Positions 6,409 to 15,569 of a stretch of DNA of 55,351 bases are shown here, in pieces; within the stretch, counting starts at the first letter, position 1; every line of letters starts with the position of its first letter. The position numbers and the translations under genes were made by a program. The DNA is taken from positions 1 through 55,351 of the forward strand of contig JAEEML010000025.1 in assembly GCA_016283195.1 (NCBI GenBank), in the 5' to 3' direction. The notes beneath the pieces were generated by a model, which ran no database searches, had not been told where the DNA came from, and saw only the letters and a program-made list of their open reading frames with translations. Source of the DNA: Deltaproteobacteria bacterium (lineage in GTDB: Bacteria > JAEEML01).

Positions 6409-8523
6409 ATGTATATGAATAAAGCGGCATATTTCCAATTTCTGCGTATTGTGACTGTATCAGGGCTCGTAATGATCCCCTCTTTGGCTAAGGCTCAGGA
6501 TATGAGCGGCGATATGGGTTTTTCTCTTGACCTAAATGCCCCGGCCGGTGATAGCGGCGGCTTTGCTATTGATCTTGGCAGCGCCCCAAGTTCCGATGCC
6601 GGCAATAGCGGTGGTATCAGTATAGACCTTGGTAGCGGTACTATGGATGCCGGTAGTGATGGCGGCTTTGTTATCGACCTTGGTGATAGCGGCGATTTTT
6701 CCATCGGCGAAATAGATCTTGACTTTGGTTCCGGTGAAGAGGGCGATGGTCTTGATTTTGGCAGTATTGATATGTCTTCCATTTCCGAGATTAAGTCGGT
6801 GGAGCGGGAACAATACGAAGAAGCCTTGAAGCTTATGCGTAACGAGCGCTGGGAACTCGCTGCCGCCAAGTTCTTCCATATTTTAAATGATGATGCCTAT
6901 AAAGAGTTTTATTTTGAATCAGAATATCAATTGGCTAAAGCGCTCTATAAGATGAATCTCTTCCATCCCTCTTTGGAACGCTTTAAAGTGATTCTCAATA
7001 AAGGCCCTGAGCACCCGCGTTATAAAACATCCATTGAATGGGTTTTCTTTATTAGCCGTAAAATTGCCGATCAAAGCGAAGTTCTCAGAGAACTGGCTAA
7101 ATTCCGCAAAGTTACCTGGCCAAAGCAATATCGCAATGAGTATCGTTTCCTTTTGGCTAAGTATCTGTTTTCCCAAGCGCAAATTTTTGAAATTCAGCGC
7201 ATAAAAGACGAAGAAGCGGCAAAACGCAATAAAAAACGCCAAAAATCATTTGATTTCAAAGAGTTTGAAGAGCAACAGTCAGAAGATGACTGGGGCGAGA
7301 CCTTTGTTATTTCCACTGATGACGATGATGAAGATAATTCCTTTGATTTTGGTGAGATAGATCTCAGTGACGGTATGGTTTTTGATATAGAAACCGAAGG
7401 GCAAATGCGTGCCGAGACAGCTCCGTTGCCCACAACAGCTAAAGAAGCTATTGATTTAGCTTTGGAATTGCTTTCAAAAATTTCCGACAAGAGTCAGTTT
7501 AATGCCCAAGCACGTTATTTGGAAGGTCTTCTTCATTACCTGAGCGGCTCGCGCATGGATATTGAAACCAGTGTTAAATCTTTTGTGCAGGTTGTGCGTA
7601 TTTTAGATCCGCGTAAAGCTAAAAAGACTGACCCGGTTCTGCGGGAAGCCGCATTTTTGACACTAGCCAGAATTCACTATGAATTCCGCCAGTTTGACCG
7701 CAGTGTTTTCTATTATGATCGTATTAACCGCGATAGCGATGCCTGGCTCACCTCGCTTTTGGAATCCAGCTGGGCCTATTACCAACGCGGTGATTTTGAA
7801 AAGGCTTTAGGTAATCTTGTTACTCTGCATTCTCCGTTCTTTAATGATGAATATTTCCCGGAGTCCCAAATTTTGAGAGCTGTTATTTATTATGAAAATT
7901 GTCGTTTCCCGGAAACGCGTGAAATTGTTGAAAACTTTATGAAAGATGCCCGCCCGGTTTTGAAGTATTTGCAATCTTATGTAAAAGATAAACCGGATCC
8001 GGAAAAGCTCTATGAGCAAATTGATATGATGCTTAAATCAAAGCGCCGCCGCACTACCGATGAGCTGGCCAATAAAGTTATGCGTCTGGTGACTATGGAT
8101 CAAGATGTGGTTACCGCGCGTGAAAAGGTGGCGGAAATTGATAAGCAAATTGCTATATTAGATAAAAAATCCGATGATTTTAAGAGCACCAATATGTATG
8201 CTCAATTGATTGAGGAGCTGACATCTTTGCGTAAAGTGAGAATGCGTGAAGGCGGCCAGCTCTTAACAGAGCGTTTCAATAAAGAAATCAATGCCTTAAA
8301 GTCGCTTCTTTCTCAGGCTCTGAGTATTCGTATTGAAGTAAATAAACGTGAGCGCGAAATCATTCGTCAAAAAATGCTTGGTGAGGATGCTGGTGTTACT
8401 CAGCGTGCTTATGAGGCCTCTGTAGTAGTTGATGATGAACACCTTTATTGGCCTTATGATGAAGAATATTGGCGCGATGAACTTGGTACTTATGAATATA
8501 CTTTAAGCTGGGGTTGTAAGTAG
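6409..8523 (+). CDS. Periplasmic TPR protein, GltC-like
   Basis: The start at ATG 6409 has GAGG six bases upstream; GTG 6397 is less likely. A signal peptide (IPSLAKA) leads to an exported protein of 704 residues. Residues ~30-125 are a Gly/Asp/Ser-rich repeat region (GGFAIDLGS, GGISIDLGS, GGFVIDLGD). From ~130 onward it is alpha-helical with TPR-type repeats (YEEALKLMRNERWELAAAKF; YQLAKALYKMNLFHPSLERF). An acidic insert (TDDDDEDNSFDFGEIDLSD) lies near residue 310. Myxococcus GltC is a periplasmic TPR protein of similar size encoded beside barrels GltA and GltB, matching this arrangement. The gliding link is an inference; a general envelope-scaffold role is the alternative. Confidence 0.7.
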   Translation: MYMNKAAYFQFLRIVTVSGLVMIPSLAKAQDMSGDMGFSLDLNAPAGDSGGFAIDLGSAPSSDAGNSGGISIDLGSGTMDAGSDGGFVIDLGDSGDFSIGEIDLDFGSGEEGDGLDFGSIDMSSISEIKSVEREQYEEALKLMRNERWELAAAKFFHILNDDAYKEFYFESEYQLAKALYKMNLFHPSLERFKVILNKGPEHPRYKTSIEWVFFISRKIADQSEVLRELAKFRKVTWPKQYRNEYRFLLAKYLFSQAQIFEIQRIKDEEAAKRNKKRQKSFDFKEFEEQQSEDDWGETFVISTDDDDEDNSFDFGEIDLSDGMVFDIETEGQMRAETAPLPTTAKEAIDLALELLSKISDKSQFNAQARYLEGLLHYLSGSRMDIETSVKSFVQVVRILDPRKAKKTDPVLREAAFLTLARIHYEFRQFDRSVFYYDRINRDSDAWLTSLLESSWAYYQRGDFEKALGNLVTLHSPFFNDEYFPESQILRAVIYYENCRFPETREIVENFMKDARPVLKYLQSYVKDKPDPEKLYEQIDMMLKSKRRRTTDELANKVMRLVTMDQDVVTAREKVAEIDKQIAILDKKSDDFKSTNMYAQLIEELTSLRKVRMREGGQLLTERFNKEINALKSLLSQALSIRIEVNKREREIIRQKMLGEDAGVTQRAYEASVVVDDEHLYWPYDEEYWRDELGTYEYTLSWGCK

Positions 8524-8537
8524 TTTAGAGGTTTTTA

Positions 8538-10370
8538 ATGTCCAGTTCCCTGCTTTTTGGGAATTATGTTCTGCTTGGTCGAACTCATCAAAGTGCGGTG
8601 GTTGATACTTATATCGCCCACTCAATCAATGAGCTTGAGGCACCTGTTTTTTATCAACTTGAGCGCCTTAGAAGTGCCGCTCGTAAAAATCTCACCGATG
8701 CCCAAAATGTTTTTCAGGAAGCTACCGCTCGCCTGGCGCAAATTGATTCCCCGGAAGTGCCAAGAGTTATTTCTTCCGGCTCTCTCGAAGGGGAAATATA
8801 TTGGGCACGCCACTATATAGATGCGCGACCTCTGGCGCAGGTCCTTAAAAAGTTAGCCCACTTAAAGGTTTCTCTTAGTGATGCTATGGTGGCGCATATT
8901 GTTGGAAAATTGGCCGGGACATTGCCTGATGTTTTAAAACTTGATGGCACATTCCCTTTGATAGCCCCTTATCCGCGCCATGTTTTAGTTGGCTTTGACG
9001 GCCGCATATATAATGCCGATATCGGTCTTTCTTTTTGGCTTTCTGCTCAGCCTAAGAGTGAGCTTACCGAAGAGCGCTGGCGTCTGCCTTATATTGCTCC
9101 GGAAGAATTAAATGGCGGTAAAGTTGAGCAAAAGACGGCTGTTTATGTTTTAGGAACGCTCATGTTTGAGCTTTTGGCTGGGAGGCGTCTTTTTGCCAAA
9201 GGTAGCGATAAGGAGATTGTTAAGCGCATAGCGGCCGGTGAATATACGCAAATTAGCGCTTTAAAGTCGGCTATAAGTAGCGAATTAGCTGATTTACTTA
9301 AATCTATGTTGGAACTTCTTCCGGAAAATCGCCCTTCAGGTGGCGAAATTATAGCTGCTCTGGCTCCGTTGGCAGAAAATGGCGAGAAAGATTGGAATGA
9401 GCTTATTGCTAAGCATTTCCAGGAAGAAAAGGCGGCCGATGAAGCTAATATGGCTACTCTTAAGGATAAAGTAGCTAAATTCAAAGCAGAGCAGGAAGGT
9501 AGCGGTAGCGCAAAAGCAGAAGCTAAGTCTAGGCGCCAAGAAGTTGTTACCGAAGAGATAGGTGCAGATGAGCCTGCAGAAGAGCAGGAAGCAAAGCCGG
9601 TGCGCCGAGACGAAAGCGCTATTCCCACTGCCGAATTGGCAGTTCCGCCGGAAGCAGTAGATGCCAAAAAGGAATTTGAAGCCTTAGGCGCTCAATCTGA
9701 TAATGTAGCTGATGCTGCTACATCAATTATTGCTGCTAATTCTATCGCTCTTGGTAATGATGATCCATTTGGTGAGACTTTGCAAAATGCCGATGAATTG
9801 CAAGCCAAAATAATAGCTGCCAAAGAATCAAACGCTGAGCCGCAAGAAGAAAAGTCTCAAGATAAAGGCGAGAAAAAAACAAAAGAGAAAAGCAAAAAAG
9901 ATAAAAAGAAAAAAGCCGCAAAAGAGGTAACTCCTGCTCCGGCCCAAGTGCCTGCCGCAGCTGTGGGGCCAATGGCACAGCAACAGCAGTTAATGCAACC
10001 GTTGCAGCAGTTTCCTGAAGCCCAGCCGCTTATACCTCCGGGATATCAACCAAATGCATATATGGATAATTTTAACATGATGCAGCCAATGTATCCGCAA
10101 AGCACTATGGGAATGATGCCTCCGCAAACACCGCCTGAATCTAAAGGAATTGGGGCTGTCGGCTGGGTGCTTATAGTGCTTTCAATTGTAATTTCAATGA
10201 GTTTGGTGCTTGGAGCGCTCCTTTATTCCAAGGGCCGTTTGCCGCAACTAGAGCGTTTTGGCTTGCCTCATGTAGAAGCTCCGGCAGTAAATACTGGGCC
10301 GGCTATAGTACCTAGCGGGGTTATTGTTGAACAGCCCAGTAACAAGTCGGACAATAATCAAAATAAATAA
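8538..10370 (+). CDS. Membrane-anchored pseudokinase (Hanks-type fold)
   Basis: Residues ~8-280 follow the Hanks Ser/Thr kinase layout: VLVGFDGRIYNADIGLSF (normally N-VLV...DFG), YIAPEEL (APE motif) and VYVLGTLMFELLAGRRLF (subdomain IX). Catalytic residues are lost. The beta3 region reads VFYQLERL with no Lys, the HRD Asp region reads LIAPYPRH, the metal-binding Asn is His, and DFG is DIG. It is therefore predicted to be catalytically dead. A long charged then Gln/Pro/Met-rich linker leads to one membrane helix (about residues 541-563) and a short outside tail. Its position right after the Glt-like genes suggests a cytoplasmic sensor or adaptor for that envelope system. It converges with, and overlaps by 13 bp, the next gene. 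Confidence 0.85.
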   Translation: MSSSLLFGNYVLLGRTHQSAVVDTYIAHSINELEAPVFYQLERLRSAARKNLTDAQNVFQEATARLAQIDSPEVPRVISSGSLEGEIYWARHYIDARPLAQVLKKLAHLKVSLSDAMVAHIVGKLAGTLPDVLKLDGTFPLIAPYPRHVLVGFDGRIYNADIGLSFWLSAQPKSELTEERWRLPYIAPEELNGGKVEQKTAVYVLGTLMFELLAGRRLFAKGSDKEIVKRIAAGEYTQISALKSAISSELADLLKSMLELLPENRPSGGEIIAALAPLAENGEKDWNELIAKHFQEEKAADEANMATLKDKVAKFKAEQEGSGSAKAEAKSRRQEVVTEEIGADEPAEEQEAKPVRRDESAIPTAELAVPPEAVDAKKEFEALGAQSDNVADAATSIIAANSIALGNDDPFGETLQNADELQAKIIAAKESNAEPQEEKSQDKGEKKTKEKSKKDKKKKAAKEVTPAPAQVPAAAVGPMAQQQQLMQPLQQFPEAQPLIPPGYQPNAYMDNFNMMQPMYPQSTMGMMPPQTPPESKGIGAVGWVLIVLSIVISMSLVLGALLYSKGRLPQLERFGLPHVEAPAVNTGPAIVPSGVIVEQPSNKSDNNQNK

Positions 10371-13348
10371 CCATATAAAATATAAAAGTTATTAGTCCAT
10401 TCAGGACCAATTCCCCGTGCAAAGCCGATGCTTAGGGTGCCGGCTTCATAGTAGGCGATTTTTATATCGAGGCGTAATTCCGCTCCGGGGCCGATGGCTA
10501 GGCGCCCATTTTGCATATCTTTCAGCGAATCAACCAAATAGGCGGCATCGCAGAAAAAGGCCAGGTGCAATTGGTCAAAGTATATAGGCAGGGTGGAAAT
10601 GCCGCGCTGGATGCGCCAAAGCAAAAGGCGCCATTCAAGTGTGCCCTTGATATAGCTATTGCCGGAAAGTGCAGCCATATTAAAACCGCGCAGATAATTT
10701 AAAGTATAAGAGCCCAAAGAAGAAATGGCACCGGCTATATTGCTGATTTCCGGCCCGCCGAGCGAGTAAAGGTAGTTTGGCGAATCCGGGCTAAAGCCAA
10801 AGGCCCCCTGAATGCGCCAGGCTAAAGTGGAACGTAGTGTTGGAATATTTTGATATTGTTGATAATTATAGCTTAGATGGTAACTCTCCTGAGTTGAACC
10901 GAAGGCCTTATGTTCACACTCCAAGCCTAAAGAGAAAGAGAGCCCTCTGGCATTGTGCAGACTTTGGTAATACGAACGCACGGTGGAAAAGTTAAAATAA
11001 AAACCCAGCCGGCCAAAATGGTTGTCCGGCAATTCGATTTTTTCCTTACTCTCCGGAAAATAGCGCTCTCTAAAGAATGGGCGGTAAAAACTAAAGCGGT
11101 AACTTAGAGAAAAACTCATGCTATAGCGCCAGCGGCTTATCGGATAGCTTAAACTGAGTGAGGCACTGGTGATTTTATGGGCCAGGCGCCTTTCCCAGGG
11201 GCGGGAAATGGAGGCGCGGCCCATGCCAAGGTAGTGAGAAAAGCCTAAGCCGATGTTGATAGGCCAGAAGCCTGTGGAATAGCTAAGGCTTACTCCTGGA
11301 TAGTAACTGGCTAGGCCATAATCTAAGGAAAATGAATAATTATGGTGATTTAATATGTCACTTCCCGATGTGGTAAAACCAAGACTATAGCCGTAAGGAT
11401 CCTGCGTAAGTGTGGGCAGCCATAGGCGCGGCAGTAAGGTATACCAAGGAGAATATTTCTTTTTAGACCAGTTTTGCTGCTCTGCACTTTGGGTAAGGCT
11501 ATTATTGGTATTTGTGGCAGTTTTAAGCGGCTCATTAAGTGAATTATGGTCAGCTATATTGGCTGCTATTGGCGAAAAGAGGGCCTGGGCCGGGCAAGGT
11601 ACTGTAGCGCGTTCAAGCCACGCTTCGCGATTTTGTGGTAACATGGCTACATTATAGCCATTCTCACCAAGTTTAAGAAAATAGAGGGCCTTGCCGGCTT
11701 CCAATGGATAAAATGCCCCGGCTATTTCATCGCTAATTTGATAAAGATGGCAAATATCATTGCCAGCCGGGGTTAAAGCAAAGATATTAAAGGTTTCATC
11801 GTCCAAATCGCCATGAAAATAAAGAATATCACCATTTGCAGAAAAGTGCTGCCCACTGAGCAAATGGCCACCTGGAGAAAAGCGGGTTTTATGGCGATAG
11901 CTATTGCCAGCGCGACGAAAAATATCAAAATAGCGCTTGCCGCCCTCTGTCCAGGTGGCAGTGATGATGAGATTATCGTCAGGTGAAAATTGCGGATAAT
12001 AAAATACCTCGGAATTATTGGCTTTTTTTATTAACTTCTTTTGGCTGAAATCGCTGCTGGCAAGCCATAGAGAGGAAGTGTTGCCTTCGTTTATTACATA
12101 AGCTAGCCATTTCCCATCATGTGAGAAAACCGGCTGAAAAATGCGCTCCGGTGCTTTTTTAGCGCGGTGCGAAACATGGCGTCCTTTGGATAACTCCATG
12201 AGCTCATTATAAAAAGTAAAAGTATTCTGCCATTCGGTGATAGTGAAAAGCAGGTGGCCATCTTCAGGTGAAATGGCTGGGTGACTGCTGCTTTGGGCTC
12301 TGGATACTTTGCGCACCTTGTTGGTATTTAGATCCAGACGGTATAAGCGGCTGTCATCATTGCCGTTGCCGCTGACAAAATAGATATTATTCTCATAAAG
12401 CAAAAGCGGGCTCTTGCTGTGGCCGTTTTGGGTGAGAAGCGTACTTTTAGGCAGAGCACGAGCCGCTATGGCCTCTCCTTTGGCCTTAGCTGCACTGTTT
12501 AAATTGCTTATAAGCAATTTGTAAACGTCATTTATTTTAAGATTACCGGCACTAAAAGCCTTGGTTTGGATAAAGTAGGGAATAACAGAAGTGCCATATA
12601 GATGTGAATAGGCCGCCGGCCATCTATTGCCGCTTAATTCTCCGAAAAGATTGATCATATGGCCGCCGAAAAGGTAAGGAATAGTGCCATAAGGCCACTT
12701 GGCGGCGGCATTAGTTATTTGGTCTAATTTTGGCAGCTCGCCGGCGGCGGCCAGGGCGCGCAGGTAGCCGGTCATCAGCGGCGAATTCAAGCGGCCCGGT
12801 GTGCCGTTCAAAGATTCGGCATAGACAGCATAGCCTTCAATAAGCCATTGTGGCTGAATAGAATTAGGGCTCCACCAGGGGCCAAAGATGGTGTTAAAAG
12901 CTTTGGGCAGGCCGTGCACGGTATCCAGTTGCAAAATATGCATATATTCATGAGTGAGCAGGCTGTCGGTGCGGTCGGCCATATCCATGAGCTCGCTCAA
13001 ATCGGTGGGCGGCGTAACATAATATTTTATTATGGGCATGGGGCTGGTTTGGGCGCTGCCGTTGGCGCTATCAGTGTGGTCGGTGATAAGCAAAACCACT
13101 TTTGAGGTGGGATAATGGCGCATAAGCGGGCCGAGATCCAAATAGCGCTGCTCCAGGATAAGAGCGCTTTTTTCGGCCAGGAGTTCCAGCTTTTCTGGGT
13201 AATAAATAATAAAGTGCTTAGTTGAGAGCTGCTGCCAGTTTAGTGCTGGATCATAGCCGGCTCTAAGGGGCGCAGCGCTCAAAAAGCATAGCAAAAAAGC
13301 TAATATTCCTGCCTTGATAGCGCCGCTTATAAGCCGGGTTTCAGCCAT
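10358..13348 (-). CDS. Secreted gluzincin peptidase / beta-propeller / outer-membrane barrel fusion
   Basis: A 996-residue multidomain protein with a signal peptide (cleavage near A30). Residues ~36-240 form a gluzincin-type metallopeptidase domain with HEYMH (H133, E134, H137) and a downstream zinc-ligand Glu171 in EGYAVYAE. Residues ~320-610 contain TolB/PD40-like propeller strands (ISPEDGHLLFTITEW, FSHDGKWLAYVINEG, FSPDDNLIITATW). From ~650 to the end are aromatic-rich amphipathic strands finishing in ILYGYLF, the terminal aromatic typical of outer-membrane barrels. Inferred: an outer-membrane-anchored, propeller-linked protease. It is the last gene of a minus-strand run, 5 bp after atpB. 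Domain boundaries are approximate. Confidence 0.8.
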   Translation of the reverse strand: MAETRLISGAIKAGILAFLLCFLSAAPLRAGYDPALNWQQLSTKHFIIYYPEKLELLAEKSALILEQRYLDLGPLMRHYPTSKVVLLITDHTDSANGSAQTSPMPIIKYYVTPPTDLSELMDMADRTDSLLTHEYMHILQLDTVHGLPKAFNTIFGPWWSPNSIQPQWLIEGYAVYAESLNGTPGRLNSPLMTGYLRALAAAGELPKLDQITNAAAKWPYGTIPYLFGGHMINLFGELSGNRWPAAYSHLYGTSVIPYFIQTKAFSAGNLKINDVYKLLISNLNSAAKAKGEAIAARALPKSTLLTQNGHSKSPLLLYENNIYFVSGNGNDDSRLYRLDLNTNKVRKVSRAQSSSHPAISPEDGHLLFTITEWQNTFTFYNELMELSKGRHVSHRAKKAPERIFQPVFSHDGKWLAYVINEGNTSSLWLASSDFSQKKLIKKANNSEVFYYPQFSPDDNLIITATWTEGGKRYFDIFRRAGNSYRHKTRFSPGGHLLSGQHFSANGDILYFHGDLDDETFNIFALTPAGNDICHLYQISDEIAGAFYPLEAGKALYFLKLGENGYNVAMLPQNREAWLERATVPCPAQALFSPIAANIADHNSLNEPLKTATNTNNSLTQSAEQQNWSKKKYSPWYTLLPRLWLPTLTQDPYGYSLGFTTSGSDILNHHNYSFSLDYGLASYYPGVSLSYSTGFWPINIGLGFSHYLGMGRASISRPWERRLAHKITSASLSLSYPISRWRYSMSFSLSYRFSFYRPFFRERYFPESKEKIELPDNHFGRLGFYFNFSTVRSYYQSLHNARGLSFSLGLECEHKAFGSTQESYHLSYNYQQYQNIPTLRSTLAWRIQGAFGFSPDSPNYLYSLGGPEISNIAGAISSLGSYTLNYLRGFNMAALSGNSYIKGTLEWRLLLWRIQRGISTLPIYFDQLHLAFFCDAAYLVDSLKDMQNGRLAIGPGAELRLDIKIAYYEAGTLSIGFARGIGPEWTNNFYILYGYLF

Positions 13349-13353
13349 GAAAT

Positions 13354-14118
13354 TTAGCTTTCGTTATTAACAGCCATTTGCACATATACCAGGGAGAGCA
13401 GGGTAAAGACAGTGGCCTGGATAAAACTCGTCATCATGCCCAAAAGGACAATGGGAATCGGCACAAGCGGAGCGCAGAGGCCAACAAAAACGCCAACTAT
13501 TTTGTGATCGCCCATCATGTTGGCCATAAGACGCACGCTTAAAGAAAAGGGGCGGGCGATGTGGCTTACCATTTCAATTACCAGGAAAAAGGGAGCCATA
13601 AACCACCCCCACCAGGTGCCGGCGGGGTTCACTGTGTGGGCAATGTAATGTAAACCTTGCACTCTAAAGGCCCAAAAATTGTAATAAATAAAGACAAATA
13701 TAGCGGCTGCTACCGTGGTGTTCCAATTTTCGGTTGGCGGAATAAACCCCGGCAAAAGGCCCAGTAAATTAGAAAAAAGCACAAACATACCGAGAGCGGC
13801 AATAACCGGAAAATGTTTGGCGGCATTGGCAGGCCCTAAAAGCTCGCGGCACTGTTTGTAAACCATCTCCAGAAGCACTTCTATAGCGCCCATAAAAGAA
13901 GGATTGGGAGCAGGTAAAATGCGCTCCTTATCGCTATAAGAAAGGCGGTAGTGCAGGCCGATAGTCAGCATGATAATAAAGACTAAAATAGCGCCGATAA
14001 CATGTTGTAAAACAATAGGCGCGCCTTCCACCAGAGAGGCCGGGAGGCGGGAAGCTATATTCTCTTGTAAATCCATAAAACCCGGCACTATATCGAGCCA
14101 GGTAGCGGGATGTTCCAT
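13354..14118 (-). CDS. atpB: F0F1 ATP synthase subunit a
   Basis: Subunit a of the F0 proton channel, an integral inner-membrane protein of 254 residues with five or six hydrophobic helices. The signature near the C-terminus is FSLSVRLMANMMGDH, containing the essential Arg196; LGLLPGFIPPTENWNTT is also typical. No atpE, atpF or F1 genes lie next to it: upstream is dihydropyrimidinase and 5 bp downstream is the protease-barrel fusion. Splitting of F0 from F1 genes occurs in deltaproteobacteria, but an atpB without atpE is unusual. The gene looks intact. Confidence 0.95.
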   Translation of the reverse strand: MEHPATWLDIVPGFMDLQENIASRLPASLVEGAPIVLQHVIGAILVFIIMLTIGLHYRLSYSDKERILPAPNPSFMGAIEVLLEMVYKQCRELLGPANAAKHFPVIAALGMFVLFSNLLGLLPGFIPPTENWNTTVAAAIFVFIYYNFWAFRVQGLHYIAHTVNPAGTWWGWFMAPFFLVIEMVSHIARPFSLSVRLMANMMGDHKIVGVFVGLCAPLVPIPIVLLGMMTSFIQATVFTLLSLVYVQMAVNNES

Positions 14119-14162
14119 CTGCTTGCTCCAACGGAGGCTAAATATTAAGCGCTCCGGTAGAT

Positions 14163-15545
14163 CTATTTACTACATAAATTGCGGCGCAGGAAGTGGCCGG
14201 CGCCAAATTTTCCTAAAAATTTGCCATCTTGGGCAATAATTTGCCCATGGCTTATGGTGCAAACAGGCCAGCCGCTTAAATGCATGCCTTCATAAGGTGA
14301 GCAATCGCTCATGGTGGCCATATTTTCGCCGCTTTTTAGTGTGATCTCTTTATGTGGATCAAAGATAACTACATCGGCATCTTTGCCAATATTTAGCGCG
14401 CCTTTTTGCGGCAGACCATGAATTTTAGCCGGATTAGTGGCGATGAGGTCAACCCAGCGCTCCAGTGAATAAAACTTTAGATCGGCGGCCATGTGGTAAC
14501 TAAGTGGCAAAAGCAGGTCCACACCGGGCAGGCCAAAAGCCATTTTGTGATAATCGCCGCCCCAGCTCTCTTTTTGCTGGCGATTAAAGGCGCAGGTGTC
14601 GGTGCCCAAAAGGTCAACAGCACCGGCCTTTATGGCTTCTTGCATGGTTCTTACCTCATCTTTGTGGCGCACCGGCGGGCAACTGGCGTAGAGATAGCCA
14701 TCGGGCCTTTTGTAGAGCTCGTCATTTAAGAGAAAATATTGCGGGCAGCTCTCTCCAATGACATCTATGCCACATTCTCTCGCCGCTTTGACCATCATTG
14801 CCGACCTGGCTGTTGACATGTGCACTACATAAAGATGGCCGCCGGTGGCCTCAGCCCAGGTAATGGCTCTTTGCACTGCTTCCCATTCGGTAATGGGCGG
14901 GCGGCTCATAATGTGAGCGTAGGCGCCATATTTTTCTTTATGCGCCGGGTCGCTATCTACCTCTTTTTGCAAAAGCGAGATGAGAAAGTCGTTTTCGCAG
15001 TGCACTTCAATTCTAAGGCCTGTCTCTTTGGATATAGTGAGCAGTTGCCATAAAACATCATCGCCGGCCATCCAACCTCTATCTTTATAATTCATATAAA
15101 GCTTTATGGAGCTCACGCCGAGAGCCGGCATAGCGCGGATTTGCTCTTCATTTACGGCATTGCCAAGTACCGACATGTGAATGCCGAAATCAATGCAGGA
15201 GTGGCCACTAGCCTCATTATAGCGCTCTTTGAAGGAATCTTCTAAAGACTGGCCATCGTTTGGTGTGGCAAAGTCAATAATGGTGGTGACACCGCCCAAG
15301 GCCGCCGCTCTGGTGCCGCTCTCCATGTTGTCCACTGTATCGCCAACAGGCAGGTGTAGGCCCAAGTGCACATGGCCATCTATGGCGCCGGGGATAACCA
15401 GCTTATCTTTGGCCGAAAGCTCTTTTTCACCATGTAAATCTTCCCCGATGGCCGCTATTTTGCCGTTTCGTATGGCCACATCGGCGGCAAAAATGGCGCC
15501 GCCACTAATACAGGTGCCTTCGCGAATAACAAGATCATAGCTCAT
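14163..15545 (-). CDS. Dihydropyrimidinase / D-hydantoinase family amidohydrolase
   Basis: Cyclic amidohydrolase of 460 residues opening dihydropyrimidine or hydantoin rings (reductive pyrimidine breakdown). The binuclear-metal site is complete: H58 and H60 (DGHVHL), carboxylated Lys148 (SIKLYMNYK), H182 (VHCEN), H242 (VVHMSTA) and D316 (LLGTDTCAF). Length and motif spacing match dihydropyrimidinases better than allantoinase or dihydroorotase. The SIKLYMNYK stretch, typical of the family, supports this. No dihydropyrimidine dehydrogenase or beta-ureidopropionase is nearby, so the physiological substrate is open. It lies 24 bp after the FadL gene and 44 bp before atpB. Confidence 0.92.
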   Translation of the reverse strand: MSYDLVIREGTCISGGAIFAADVAIRNGKIAAIGEDLHGEKELSAKDKLVIPGAIDGHVHLGLHLPVGDTVDNMESGTRAAALGGVTTIIDFATPNDGQSLEDSFKERYNEASGHSCIDFGIHMSVLGNAVNEEQIRAMPALGVSSIKLYMNYKDRGWMAGDDVLWQLLTISKETGLRIEVHCENDFLISLLQKEVDSDPAHKEKYGAYAHIMSRPPITEWEAVQRAITWAEATGGHLYVVHMSTARSAMMVKAARECGIDVIGESCPQYFLLNDELYKRPDGYLYASCPPVRHKDEVRTMQEAIKAGAVDLLGTDTCAFNRQQKESWGGDYHKMAFGLPGVDLLLPLSYHMAADLKFYSLERWVDLIATNPAKIHGLPQKGALNIGKDADVVIFDPHKEITLKSGENMATMSDCSPYEGMHLSGWPVCTISHGQIIAQDGKFLGKFGAGHFLRRNLCSK

Positions 15546-15569
15546 GAAAAACTCCGTATATTCAGCAGG

